DNA of 64,000 nt from Nematopogon swammerdamellus (Eukaryota; Arthropoda; Insecta; Lepidoptera; Adelidae): positions 13,663,891-13,727,890 of the forward strand of contig OX336349.1 of NCBI GenBank assembly GCA_946902875.1, read 5' to 3'. The translations under genes were made by a program, and so were the position numbers. The notes below the pieces were generated by a model that saw only the letters and a list, made by a program, of their open reading frames with translations, did not search any database and had not been told where the DNA came from. Positions 10,474-18,907 of this stretch are shown here, in pieces; the stretch's first letter is position 1; the number at the start of each line of letters is the position of its first letter.

Positions 10474-10540
10474 CATGTTTGGTATAATGAATGTTTGGTA
10501 TAATGAATGTTTGGTATAATGAATGTTTGGTATAATGAAG
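10474..10540. repeat. 16-bp tandem repeat, four copies
   Basis: AATGTTTGGTATAATG repeats four times with almost no variation, just upstream of the tRNA-Arg gene. Confidence 0.8.
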
Positions 10541-10664
10541 CATGTGTGGTCATCCTATCAGTAAGTTTACACAGATTGTTCTCACGACCAGTGACGTCAC
10601 AATGCCGAGTCATCAAAACGTGTCGGCTACGGAGCCTTCGTGAATTTCGCGCGTCCCGACACGA

Positions 10665-10737
10665 GACCGTGTGGCCTAATGGATAAGGCGTCGGACTTCG
10701 GATCCGAAGATTGCAGGTTCGAGTCCTGTCACGGTCG
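10665..10737 (+). tRNA. tRNA-Arg (anticodon TCG)
   Basis: A complete 73-nt cloverleaf without intron. The acceptor stem GACCGTG (10665-10671) pairs with CACGGTC (10730-10736), with discriminator G. The D-arm/A box is TGGCCTAATGG. The anticodon arm TCGGA-CTTCGGA-TCCGA places TCG at 10698-10700. The B box/T-arm is GGTTCGAGTCC. No CCA is encoded, as expected for a eukaryote. All stems pair, so it is likely functional rather than a SINE head. Confidence 0.95.
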
Positions 10738-10741
10738 ATAG

Positions 10742-10747
10742 TTTTTT
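10742..10747 (+). terminator. RNA polymerase III terminator
   Basis: A run of six T begins five bases after the tRNA-Arg gene, the standard Pol III stop signal. Confidence 0.7.
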
Positions 10748-11069
10748 ATTAAGTATTTTTTTTTGTGAATTATTAAATTGTTTAATTTCAATATAAATTC
10801 TAACCTAAATTCCCCCATTCTATTTCCAAGCCAAGAAGAGCTGACAACTTCGAAAGTCCCAATGTAATGTCCATTTTTTTATTTTCGGATTTGTCGAGTG
10901 TTAGCAAGAAAATGTCTTATACGAAACGCGGAATTCGTGAAGGTTACCTATACATTTAATTTATTTCAGTTGTAAAAAAATCTCTTTTAAAAATTATATT
11001 ATATTTTTTCAGAAATACTTTTATCTGGATCGAAACTCATATGATGGAGTTCGTTTTTGGTTAGGCGCC

Positions 11070-11165
11070 ATATCGGAGATTCCCCTTTGGATTGCTGGCT
11101 GTATTTGCCTAGAGAAGAACAAGTACCAACCCAGTCGGCTACAATTTGAGCCTACCACCTAGTAA
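11070..11165 (-). mobile_element. retroposon family C fragment
   Basis: The blocks GCCATATCGGAGATTCCCC, GATTGCTGGCTGTAT and GGCTACAATTTGAGCC, ending CCTACCACCTAGTAAG, match the fuller copies at 37693 and 62008. The A-rich end is missing. Confidence 0.5.
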
Positions 11166-11234
11166 GTGGCGAGGAATTTAATTTCGCACGGAGGTAACGT
11201 AGGTGGGTACCTACGTTACCCACAATACCAGGCT

Positions 11235-11312
11235 GGTAGAGAATGCCTTTAGCTTTACGTCCGCCTTTTGTCACTTTTATTTTGTGCAATAAAGTATATT
11301 TTAATTTCGTTT
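11235..11312 (+). mobile_element. non-LTR retrotransposon 3' end
   Basis: The text GTCCGCCTTTTGTCAC followed by TGTGCAATAAAGTA is a 3' end shared with 38540-38630. No coding part remains. Confidence 0.4.
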
Positions 11313-11699
11313 CCTTTTAATTTCAAACATTTGCAAAAATATAACAAATTCAGTGTATACGCCCATACTGAACACAGTGCGGCAGCGTAGGCGTCTGATC
11401 ACACTCCGCGGTTAATACCTACCTATTCGCGGCACAGCCTCCAGAGGGCGAGTAATTGAGTACAAAGTTAATTTACTATGGAGACAGAACGGCCTCTTTC
11501 ACCAGAAGAGACCGGGTTTTCTTGTCACGAACATGTGCATCACATTGCATCAACATAATAAGTAACTAACTTTTTGGAGTTTTCACATATAAAAAAAATA
11601 TGATAATATACTTTATGCCACTTAATGTGTGGCAAGGGCGGGCTTATTGCCTTAGGCAATTTCCTCCAGTCAGTCAAAAGTATTTGGCGGATTGGTCTT

Positions 11700-11785
11700 T
11701 TCCTTATCATCATCATCATCAGCCTGCATCGGTCCACTGCTGGACATAGGCCTCTCCCAAGGCACGCCACCACACGCGTATACAT
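11700..11785 (-). mobile_element. non-LTR retrotransposon 3' end
   Basis: The text (ATC)4AGCCTGCATCGG, CCACTGCTGGACATAGGCCT is the complement of the end of the frame seen at 9780-10045 (the VQQW coding end plus GATGATG tail). Confidence 0.5.
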
Positions 11786-12148
11786 ACGTATATTCCTTGT
11801 ATATTAAGTAGGTACTTATAATTTTTCTTTATTTATTGTTTATTGAATACTAGCTGAGCCCGCGGCTCCGCTCGCGTGAAATTCGTATTTCAAAGAAGAA
11901 TGTAAGTAACTAAGGGCGAGGCCGAGGGCCGAGCTGCGTTCAGGAAGACGATAAACCTTCTGGAAGAAAGGAAGGAACTAAGTGCGAGGCCGAAGGCCGA
12001 GCTGCGTTCAGGTAAACCAAAAACACTCTTCCGCCTTCGGGCCGCCTTAAAGACTTCCTTTCTTCGATAGAATATAATATCGTTTACTCAATCTATTTAT
12101 TTCATAAAAATAAAAAAGTAATATTAATAACTAAAGAATTAAACCTAC

Positions 12149-12610
12149 CTAACAAACATTAAAATAACTATCAAAACGGGCATTTTCAAATGTTCTTAGA
12201 GCACTTGCGGCATTACCCCGCTGGATGGCAAGGCTTACCCTTTGAATGAAGTACATAAGCCCTTGATGGCGGGACACCAGTTGCGTCAACCAGCTCAAGC
12301 CTCTTTTGGCTTCACTGCTCCACGGACCGAGGGTTTCAACCGCAAACGCAACATATTCGAAATCTTGAATTATATTTCTATATTTGCTGCGTTTGAGGCT
12401 CTCAGCCCCAGCCTCGGCCGCGCCAGCCGCTCTTGAAGATGCCTTAACGTGACTTGGAGCCAATGTGAGAACACAAGTGGCGTCCCACACCATAGAACTA
12501 CCCTTAGTCCATGGCACTAAGGTGATAGCATCGAGCCTCTTGCCATCCAGCCGGGAATAACCGCGAGGTTCTAGGATGCACGGTATATTTGCCGTTAGAA
12601 GCGTGGACTT
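12149..12610 (-). pseudogene. captured retrotransposon C-terminal domain
   Basis: An uninterrupted 153-codon frame without a proper start encodes KSTLLTANIP, ILEPRGYSRLDGKR, LVPWTKGSS, WDATCVLTLAPSH, FAVETLGPWSSEAKRGLSWL and AIQRGNAASAL. I know this set of motifs from the C-terminal region of retrotransposon-like proteins in many animals. The pattern RPD-x(15)-D resembles a restriction-like endonuclease site (inference). In this copy the P of RPD is L. The 5'-truncated insertion at 35469-35632 shows that the source element ends with this frame and an AAAT-rich tail. Confidence 0.6.
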
Positions 12611-12659
12611 TATAATAAAATTTAAATTAAATTAACTCAATCTTAATATTAATTAACTT

Positions 12660-13205
12660 TATTCGAGATGGTTTAGCTTCTTCCTGAACGCAGCTCGACC
12701 TTCGGCCTCGCCCTTAGTTACTTGCTTTCTTCGAGATGGTTTATCATTTGTCAGGACGTAGCTCGGCCTTCGGCCTCGCCTTAGTTGCTTACTTTCTTCA
12801 AGATGGTTTAGCTTCTTCCTGAACGCAGCTCGGCCTTCAGCCTCGCCCTTAGTTACTTGCTTTCTTCGAGATGGTTTTTCAATTATCCGAACGTAGCTCG
12901 GCCTTCGGCCTCGCCTTAGTTACTTACTTTCTTCAAGATGGTTTAGCTTCTTCCTGAACGCAGCTCGGCCTGCGGCCTCGCCCATAGTTACTTACTTTCT
13001 TCGAGAAGGTTTATGGTCTTCCAGAATAGAGCTCGGCCTTCAGCCTCCCCCTTAGTTACTTACTTTCTTCAAGAATGTTTTTCTTCTTTCTGAACTCAGC
13101 TCCGCCTTCCGCCTCGCCCTTAGTTACTTTCATCGAGAAAGAATATCGTTTACGTGAGCGCAGATCCGCCTTCGGGCCCGCCTTTAGTTACTTACTTTCT
13201 TTTTT
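12660..13205. repeat. array of about 63-bp units inside Helitron copy 1
   Basis: About eight units share CTCGGCCTTCGGCCTCGCC, TTAGTTACTT and TTTCTTCGAGATGG. Each unit holds the short palindrome GGCCGAAGGCC. Unit order and variants match copy 2. Confidence 0.7.
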
Positions 13206-14167
13206 TTAAATACTAATTTCACGCGAGCGAAGCCGCGGGCAACAGATATATAAATTTTATTGCACCAATGACAGCGACATAACTTCGACTTTTAATTATT
13301 ATTTTTATTTATCAAACAATTTGTCACCGGCCAGCTCACGTCGAGAATACAGTTCTCCGTTGTCAACATGACATTTAAAATTGTTTTTTACCTTTACTTT
13401 GGATTACGTGATTTTTATTATATTTTTTAATTATTATGTTCATCCGGGATATACACTGTCACTATAAAAAGTTTCGTCAAATTCCGTTCAGTGGTTTTTG
13501 CGAGATGCGCGTACAAATAGACATTTTTGCATTTACGATTTTATGATATGTATAGAAAGAATAGATATGTATAGACTATTGTGTTCAAGTTATAAAAAAG
13601 AAGAACTGTCATTTTCGTTGTATCTACTTATTTTTAAATTTCGAATGAATATTTTATTCAAATTGTATTTGCTGCCAGTTCTCAAGATATAATTATTTAC
13701 TTTGGACTACGTGATTTTAAACGCGCAATAATGTTTATAATTGTTAATTTTTTTTTATTTTTGTTATTTTTTTTTACGTATTATGTTAACCCGGCATATA
13801 AACTGCCACTATACAAAGTTTCGTCTAATTCCGTTCAGTGGTTTTTGCGTGATGCGCGTACAGACAAACAAACAAACAAACAAACAAAAATTTTAAAAAC
13901 TGTTCTAACATGTTCAGTATCTCATTTTAAGCCACCCTGGTTAGTTTTTTTCCGAATACATTCAATGTACAGACTTTCTTACCTCTACGATTTTATTATA
14001 TGTATAGATTTTCAAATGTTTAACCTTGAAAAAATGCCCTCCATGGTCGTCTGATGTCAGCTCTTGGAGCTACACTTACGTGAGAGAAATGTCAGTGCTT
14101 CCCGTGTATTCGTGATGTTGTAAACATTAATTTTATGTTCGAAAGTAAGTACCTAGGGACAAAACAT

Positions 14168-14790
14168 TTTTTATGGAAACTGATACGGTTTGCTACATCA
14201 CCTACTACATCCGTGATGTCAGCCCATAAAACCTTGGTGAGCTAGGTGCAATGTCAGTGCTTCCCTTCGGTCGTATCGGCTACACTGAACTGGACGGAAA
14301 ACACGAACTATTTTACATAGCCGTTTCAATCGACCTTTCATTCAGTGCGGTGGTACCAACCCGGGCGGGTTAAACCCTACCTAGCAATGTAAGAACGGAA
14401 GGGACCTACAGTTTTACGAGGAATCCGAACCACGGGCAGGCTCCAATGGTCGAACGGTCACCTATTAAAGTACTGACCGCGCCCAGGTGCGCTTATGATC
14501 ACGACACGACCGACAGTCGACTGACCGCACCACTGAGCTACGGAGGCTGATATCTACAGTATTACGTTGAATCCGAACCACAGTCAGCCTCCAATGGTCG
14601 AGCGGTCACCCATCCAAGTACTGACGGCGTCCAGATGTGCTTATGATCACGACCGACGTCGAACGACCGCACCACTGAGCTAAGGTGGCTGAAACCTACA
14701 GTGTTACGTGGAATCCGAACAACTGTCAGCCTCAAACTGTACTGTTACCCATCCAAGTACTGACCGCGCCCAGGTGTGCTTATGATCACT
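14168..14790 (-). mobile_element. retroposon family A copy with triple tRNA-like tail
   Basis: Family A blocks run from ATGGAAACTGATACGG at 14172 to about 14400. Then a unit of about 142 bp occurs three times (14405, 14553, 14695). On the - strand each has GTAGCTCAGTGGT (A-box form) and GGTTCGGATTCC (B-box form). The third unit is cut off exactly where Helitron copy 2 begins. Confidence 0.6.
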
Positions 14791-14905
14791 ATCTATACAT
14801 ATAATAAAATCGTAGAGGTAAGAAAGTCTGTACATTGAATGTATTCGGAAAAAAACTAACCAGGGTGGCTTAAAATGAGATACATGTTAGAACAGTTTTT
14901 AAAAT

Positions 14906-14970
14906 TTTTGTTTGTTTGTTTGTTTGTTTGTTTGTTTGTTTGTTTGTTTGTTTGTTTGTTTGTTTGTTTG
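14906..14970. repeat. (TTTG)n microsatellite
   Basis: About 16 TTTG units. The matching place in copy 1 (13862-13888) has only about six AAAC units, so this run accounts for much of the length difference. Confidence 0.9.
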
Positions 14971-15619
14971 TCTGTACGCGCATCACGCAAAAACCACTGA
15001 ACGGAATTAGACGAAACTTTGTATAGTGGCAGTTTATATGCCGGGTTATCATAATACGTAAAAAAAAAAACAAAAATAAAAAAAAATTAACAATTATAAA
15101 CATTATTGCGCGTTTAAAATCACGTAGTCCAAAGTGCATAATTATATCTTGAGAACTGTCAGCAAATACAATTTGAATAAAATATTCATTCGAAATTTAA
15201 AAATAAGTAGATGCAACGAAAATGTCAGTTCTTCTTTTTTATAACTTGAACACAATAGTCTATACATATCTATTCTTTCTATACATATCATAAAATCGTA
15301 AATGCAAAAATGTCTATTTGTACGCGCATCTCGCAAAAACCACTGAACGGAATTTGACGAAACTTTTTATAGTGACAGTGTATATCCCGGATGAACATAA
15401 TAATTAAAAAATATAATAAAAATCACGTAATGCAAAGTAAAGGTAAAAAACAATTTTAAATGTCATGTTGACAACGGAGAACTGCCATCTCGACGTGAGC
15501 TGGCCGGTGACAAATTGTTTGATAAATAAAAATAATAATTGAAAGTCGAAGTTATGTCGCTGTCATTGGTGCAATAAAATTTATATATCTGTTGCCCGCT
15601 GCTTCGCTCGCGTGAAATT

Positions 15620-16180
15620 CGTATTTAAAAAAAAGAAAGTAAGTAACTAAAGGCGGGCCCGAAGGCGGATCTGCGCTCACGTAAACGATATTCTTTCTCG
15701 ATGAAAGTAACTAAGGGCGAGGCGGAAGGCGGAGCTGAGTTCAGGAAGAAGAAAAACATTTTTGAAGAAAGTAAGTAACTAAGGGCGAGGCCGAAGGCCG
15801 AGCTCTATTCTGGAAGACCATAAACCTTCTCGAAGAAAGTAAGTAACTATGGGCGAGGCCGCAGGCCGAGCTGCGTTCAGGAAGAAGCTAAACCATCTTG
15901 AAGAAAGTAAGTAACTAAGGCGAGGCCGAAGGCCGAGCTACGTTCGGATAATTGAAAAACCATCTCGAAGAAAGCAAGTAACTAAGGGCGAGGCCGAAGG
16001 CCGAGCTGCGTTCAGGAAGAAGCTAAACCATCTTGAAGAAAGTAAGCAACTAAGGCGAGGCCGAAGGCCGAGCTACGTTCTGACAAATGATAAACCATCT
16101 CGAAGAAAGCAAGTAACTAAGGGCGAGGCCGAAGGCCGAGCTGCGTTCAGGAAGAAGCTAAACCATCTCGAATAAAGTTA
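15620..16180. repeat. array of about 63-bp units inside Helitron copy 2
   Basis: This is the reverse complement of the array at 12660-13205, with the same unit order, including the odd unit reading CTATGGGCGAGGCCGCAGG. Confidence 0.7.
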
Positions 16181-16223
16181 ATTAATATTAAAATTGAGTT
16201 AATTTAATTTAAATTTTATTATA

Positions 16224-16685
16224 AAGTCCACGCTTCTAACGGCAAATATACCGCGCATCCTAGAACCTCGCGGTTATTCCCGGCTGGATGGAAAGAGGCC
16301 CGATGCTATCACCTTAGTGCCATGGACTAAGGGTAGTTCTTTGATGTGGGACGCCACTTTTGTTCTCACATTGGCTCCAAGTCACGTTAGGACATCTTCA
16401 AGAGCGGCTGGCGCGGCCGAGGCTGGGGCGGAGTGCCTCAAACGCAGCAAATATAGAAATATAATTCAAGATTTCGAATTTGTTGCGTTTGCGGTTGAAA
16501 CCCTCGGTCCGTGGAGCAGCGAAGCCAAAAGAGGCTTGAGCTGGTTGACGCAACTGGTGTCCCGTCATCAAGGGCTTATGTACTTCATTCAAAGGGTAAG
16601 CCTTGCCATCCAGCGGGGTAATGCCGCAAGTGCTCTAAGAACATTTGAAAATGCCCGTTTTGATAGTTATTTTAATGTTTGTTAG
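16224..16685 (+). pseudogene. captured retrotransposon C-terminal domain, second copy
   Basis: The frame, length (153 codons and TAG) and motifs match 12149-12610, with DGKRPDAITLVPW intact, so the putative PD...D pair is preserved here. Differences from copy 1 include Met/Val, Phe/Cys and Cys/Ser changes. No start codon fits, and nothing upstream encodes a polymerase, so it is a captured fragment rather than a gene. Confidence 0.6.
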
Positions 16686-17427
16686 GTAGGTTTAATTCTT
16701 TAGTTATTAATATTACTTTTTTATTTTTATGAAAGAAATAGATTCAGTAAACGATATTATATTCTATCGAAGAAAGGAAGTCTTTAAGGGCGAGGCCCGA
16801 AGGCGGAAGAGGGTTTTTGGTTTACCTGAACGGAGCTCGGCCTTCGGCCTCGCACTTAGTTCCTTCGTTCTTCCAGAAGGTTTATCGTCTTCCTGAACGC
16901 AGCTCGGCCTTCGGCCTCGGCCTTACTTACTTCCTTTATTTGAGAAAGATTTATCGTTTCCCTGAAAGCAGCTCGGCCTTCGGCCTCGCCCTTAGTTACT
17001 TACATTCTTCTTTGGAATACGAATTTCACGCGAGCGGAGCCGCGGGCTCAGCTAGTGAAATATAAAACTAAAGCATGACACCGTGCGGCATGTGCTTTTC
17101 GTTGGCTCTGTCTACCTCATTGAGAAACAGGGGTCACGTTATGTCTGTATATAGCACAGTATAGTTTCATGCAAAATGCTACTAGAAGAGGGCGTAGGTA
17201 GGTACTAGATAGATATTTATTCAGCGTTAGGAGTAACGCAAAGCAAAGAATCCGTGAAGCGAGCATCGCGCGAGGCGAGTCTCTGGCGGAAATAATTGAA
17301 GAGAAAAATATACGTGTTCTGTACTTGTAGCCACTGTAGCACCATTCCAAGTTGATACCAAACCTACAGGAATTGTACAAAAATAAAATATTCCAAAAGA
17401 AAACACTATTGAGAAAAGGATTTTTAC

Positions 17428-17648
17428 GGAATCTGACTGATAGTTGGCCGCATCACCAACAATACCCGTGATGTCAGCCCATAACGACTAGGTGAACTAG
17501 GTGCCATATTAGTGCTACCCCTTTAGTTGTGTCGGCTACTTATGTACACTGAAATGGACGGAAAACATGAACTATTTCTATATTCTATCCGACCGATCTT
17601 TCATTTAGTGCGATAGTTTCAATCCGGACGTGTTATTCCCTATCACGT
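17428..17648 (-). mobile_element. retroposon family A copy, divergent
   Basis: CTGATAGTTGGCCGCATC, TGTCAGCCCATAACGAC and ACTGAAATGGACGGAAAAC are diverged forms of the family A blocks. The copy abuts the 47-bp array. Confidence 0.5.
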
Positions 17649-18290
17649 AGCGATTAGGCCGGTGATGGAATACTGTAGCCATATTTGGCAAGGTTGGCGA
17701 TTAGGCCGGTGATGGAATACTGTAGCCATATTTGGCAAGGTTGGCGATTAGGCCGGTGATGGAATACTGTAGCCATATTTGGCAAGGTTGGCGATTAGGC
17801 CGGTGATGGAATACTGTAGCCATATTTGGCAAGGTTGGCGATTAGGCCGGTGATGGAATACTGTAGCCATATTTGGCAAGGTTGGCGATTAGGCCGGTGA
17901 TGGAATACTGTAGCCATATTTGGCAAGGTTGGCGATTAGGCCGGTGATGGAATACTGTAGCCATATTTGGCAAGGTTGGCGATTAGGTCGGTGATGGAAT
18001 ACTGTAGCCATATTTGGCAAGGTTGGCGATTAGGTCGGTGATGGAATACTGTAGGCATATTTGGCAAGGTTGGCGATTAGGCCGGTGATGGAATACTGTA
18101 GCCATGTTGGTGTCCTTGGAATACTGTAGCCATGTTGGTGTCCGTCCGTCTTGTTGGAGACCCGAAACTAACTGATGGTCTGGGGTCTCTGAGCGACAGA
18201 CGATTTGTAGGGTTACTCAGTTTGTTCTACAGGTATTCATGGACGCTGCTCGTAGGAACTTCCATCTCTTATTCTTTGCCATCCATGTAA
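17649..18290 (+). pseudogene. Jockey-type reverse transcriptase fragment holding a minisatellite
   Basis: Each 47-bp repeat encodes PVMEYCSHIWQGW, the RPxMEYCSHLW motif near the C-terminal end of Jockey-like polymerase frames. After the array the frame continues in the expected order: RLVGDPKLTDGLGSLSDRR, FVGLLSLFYR, then, after a frameshift, HGRCS and ELPSLI. The protein is broken by shifts and a stop. The array therefore sits inside a real retrotransposon relic. Confidence 0.75.
17650..18104. repeat. 47-bp minisatellite, nine complete units plus part
   Basis: The unit GCGATTAGGCCGGTGATGGA...AAGGTTG repeats every 47 bp from 17650 to 18073 and then decays into two partial units ending TGGTGTCC. 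Units differ by only one or two bases (GGTCGG, GTAGGC variants), so expansion was recent. Confidence 0.95.
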
Positions 18291-18378
18291 AAAAAGGGAG
18301 GAAGGTGGCCGAGTCTTCTGGCGCGTCGGCGTCTCTTGCGAGAGATCCGAGGTTCGAATCCGGTCGGCGTGTTCCAAT
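18290..18378 (+). mobile_element. tRNA-derived SINE head
   Basis: GGTGGCCGAGT (A box) and GGTTCGAATCC (perfect B box) are spaced as in a tRNA, with a TCTC-TTGCGA-GAGA arm between them. The acceptor stem does not pair, so it is a SINE relic and not a tRNA gene. Confidence 0.5.
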
Positions 18379-18774
18379 GAGTTTTTTTCTGACGGAAAAA
18401 ATAACGTGCCTACCTCGTGCTTAACTGTACGATCTGACATCGTTCCATCGAGCTACCGTGGTTGATATGTTTCATAGTGCTAAACTTGGAATAGAGCTTC
18501 GGCGGTACATGGCGGCAGCGAGCGCGAGTTCAAACAAAAGCGAGGACGGGATAAATGTTTGTTTTCATATTATTCTAAGGGTCCTTGTGTTTGCAATAAA
18601 TATCATTACCGGATGCCTTCGCCTCAACAGTAAGTACTGAGGTATGTTAGTCTAGTTGACATTGTTGTAAGCTTCAAGCTTTTATATTATAAAAAATACC
18701 CTGCGAAGTATCTTATGCCAACTCTTCTTTGTTGTAATCGATCCGGATAGTTAAACTACGGTTGGATAGAAATT

Positions 18775-18780
18775 TTTATT
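18775..18780 (-). promoter_or_regulatory. poly(A) signal of the NPC2-like gene
   Basis: AATAAA on the - strand lies about 40 bases after the stop codon, the expected place for the cleavage signal. Confidence 0.5.
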
Positions 18781-18817
18781 TTCATAAGAAATAACAAAAC
18801 GTTAAGATTCGGCCGGA

Positions 18818-18907
18818 TCACTTCTTCAATCTGATGGAGGTGAGGAAACAGCAGGCCTGGCTCTCATCGTCAGCATTCCACAGCTTCCACTTGATCGGGA
18901 ACGTGCC
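18818..18907 (-). CDS. NPC2: NPC2-like exon 4 with stop
   Basis: After acceptor GTCTCCAG, 29 codons encode GTFPIKWKLWN and QACCFLTSIRLKK, then TGA. Confidence 0.92.
   Translation of the reverse strand, partial: GTFPIKWKLWNADDESQACCFLTSIRLKK

Larger units (their letters stand above)
11850..14008 (-). mobile_element. Helitron-like element, copy 1 (2.16 kb)
   Basis: Read on the - strand it starts TCTATACATATAATAAAATC after a host A and ends CGCGGGCTCAGCTAG before a host T, with a GC-rich hairpin just inside the end. These are the structural marks of Helitrons (5' TC, 3' CTRR, insertion between A and T, no target duplication). It encodes no Rep/helicase and is nonautonomous. Inside lie a 462-bp retrotransposon coding fragment (12149-12610) and an array of about 63-bp units. 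The copy at 14792-17055 is near-identical and faces the other way. Confidence 0.75.
14792..17055 (+). mobile_element. Helitron-like element, copy 2 (2.26 kb)
   Basis: It has the same TC...CTAG ends, host A (14791) and host T (17056) as copy 1, in opposite orientation. It is longer because of a TTTG run at 14908-14970 and one extra 63-bp unit near its 3' end. The captured coding fragment is at 16224-16685. Its insertion interrupts the third tRNA-like unit of the retroposon, so it arrived after that unit was in place. Confidence 0.75.

Noticed and set aside
17650..18104. Regular 47-bp repeats considered as a CRISPR-like array.
   Set aside because: The units are contiguous with no unique spacers, and the host is a eukaryote; the repeat is a minisatellite.
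18290..18378. tRNA gene candidate with perfect B box.
   Set aside because: The acceptor stem does not pair and the arms are irregular; it fits a tRNA-derived SINE head.
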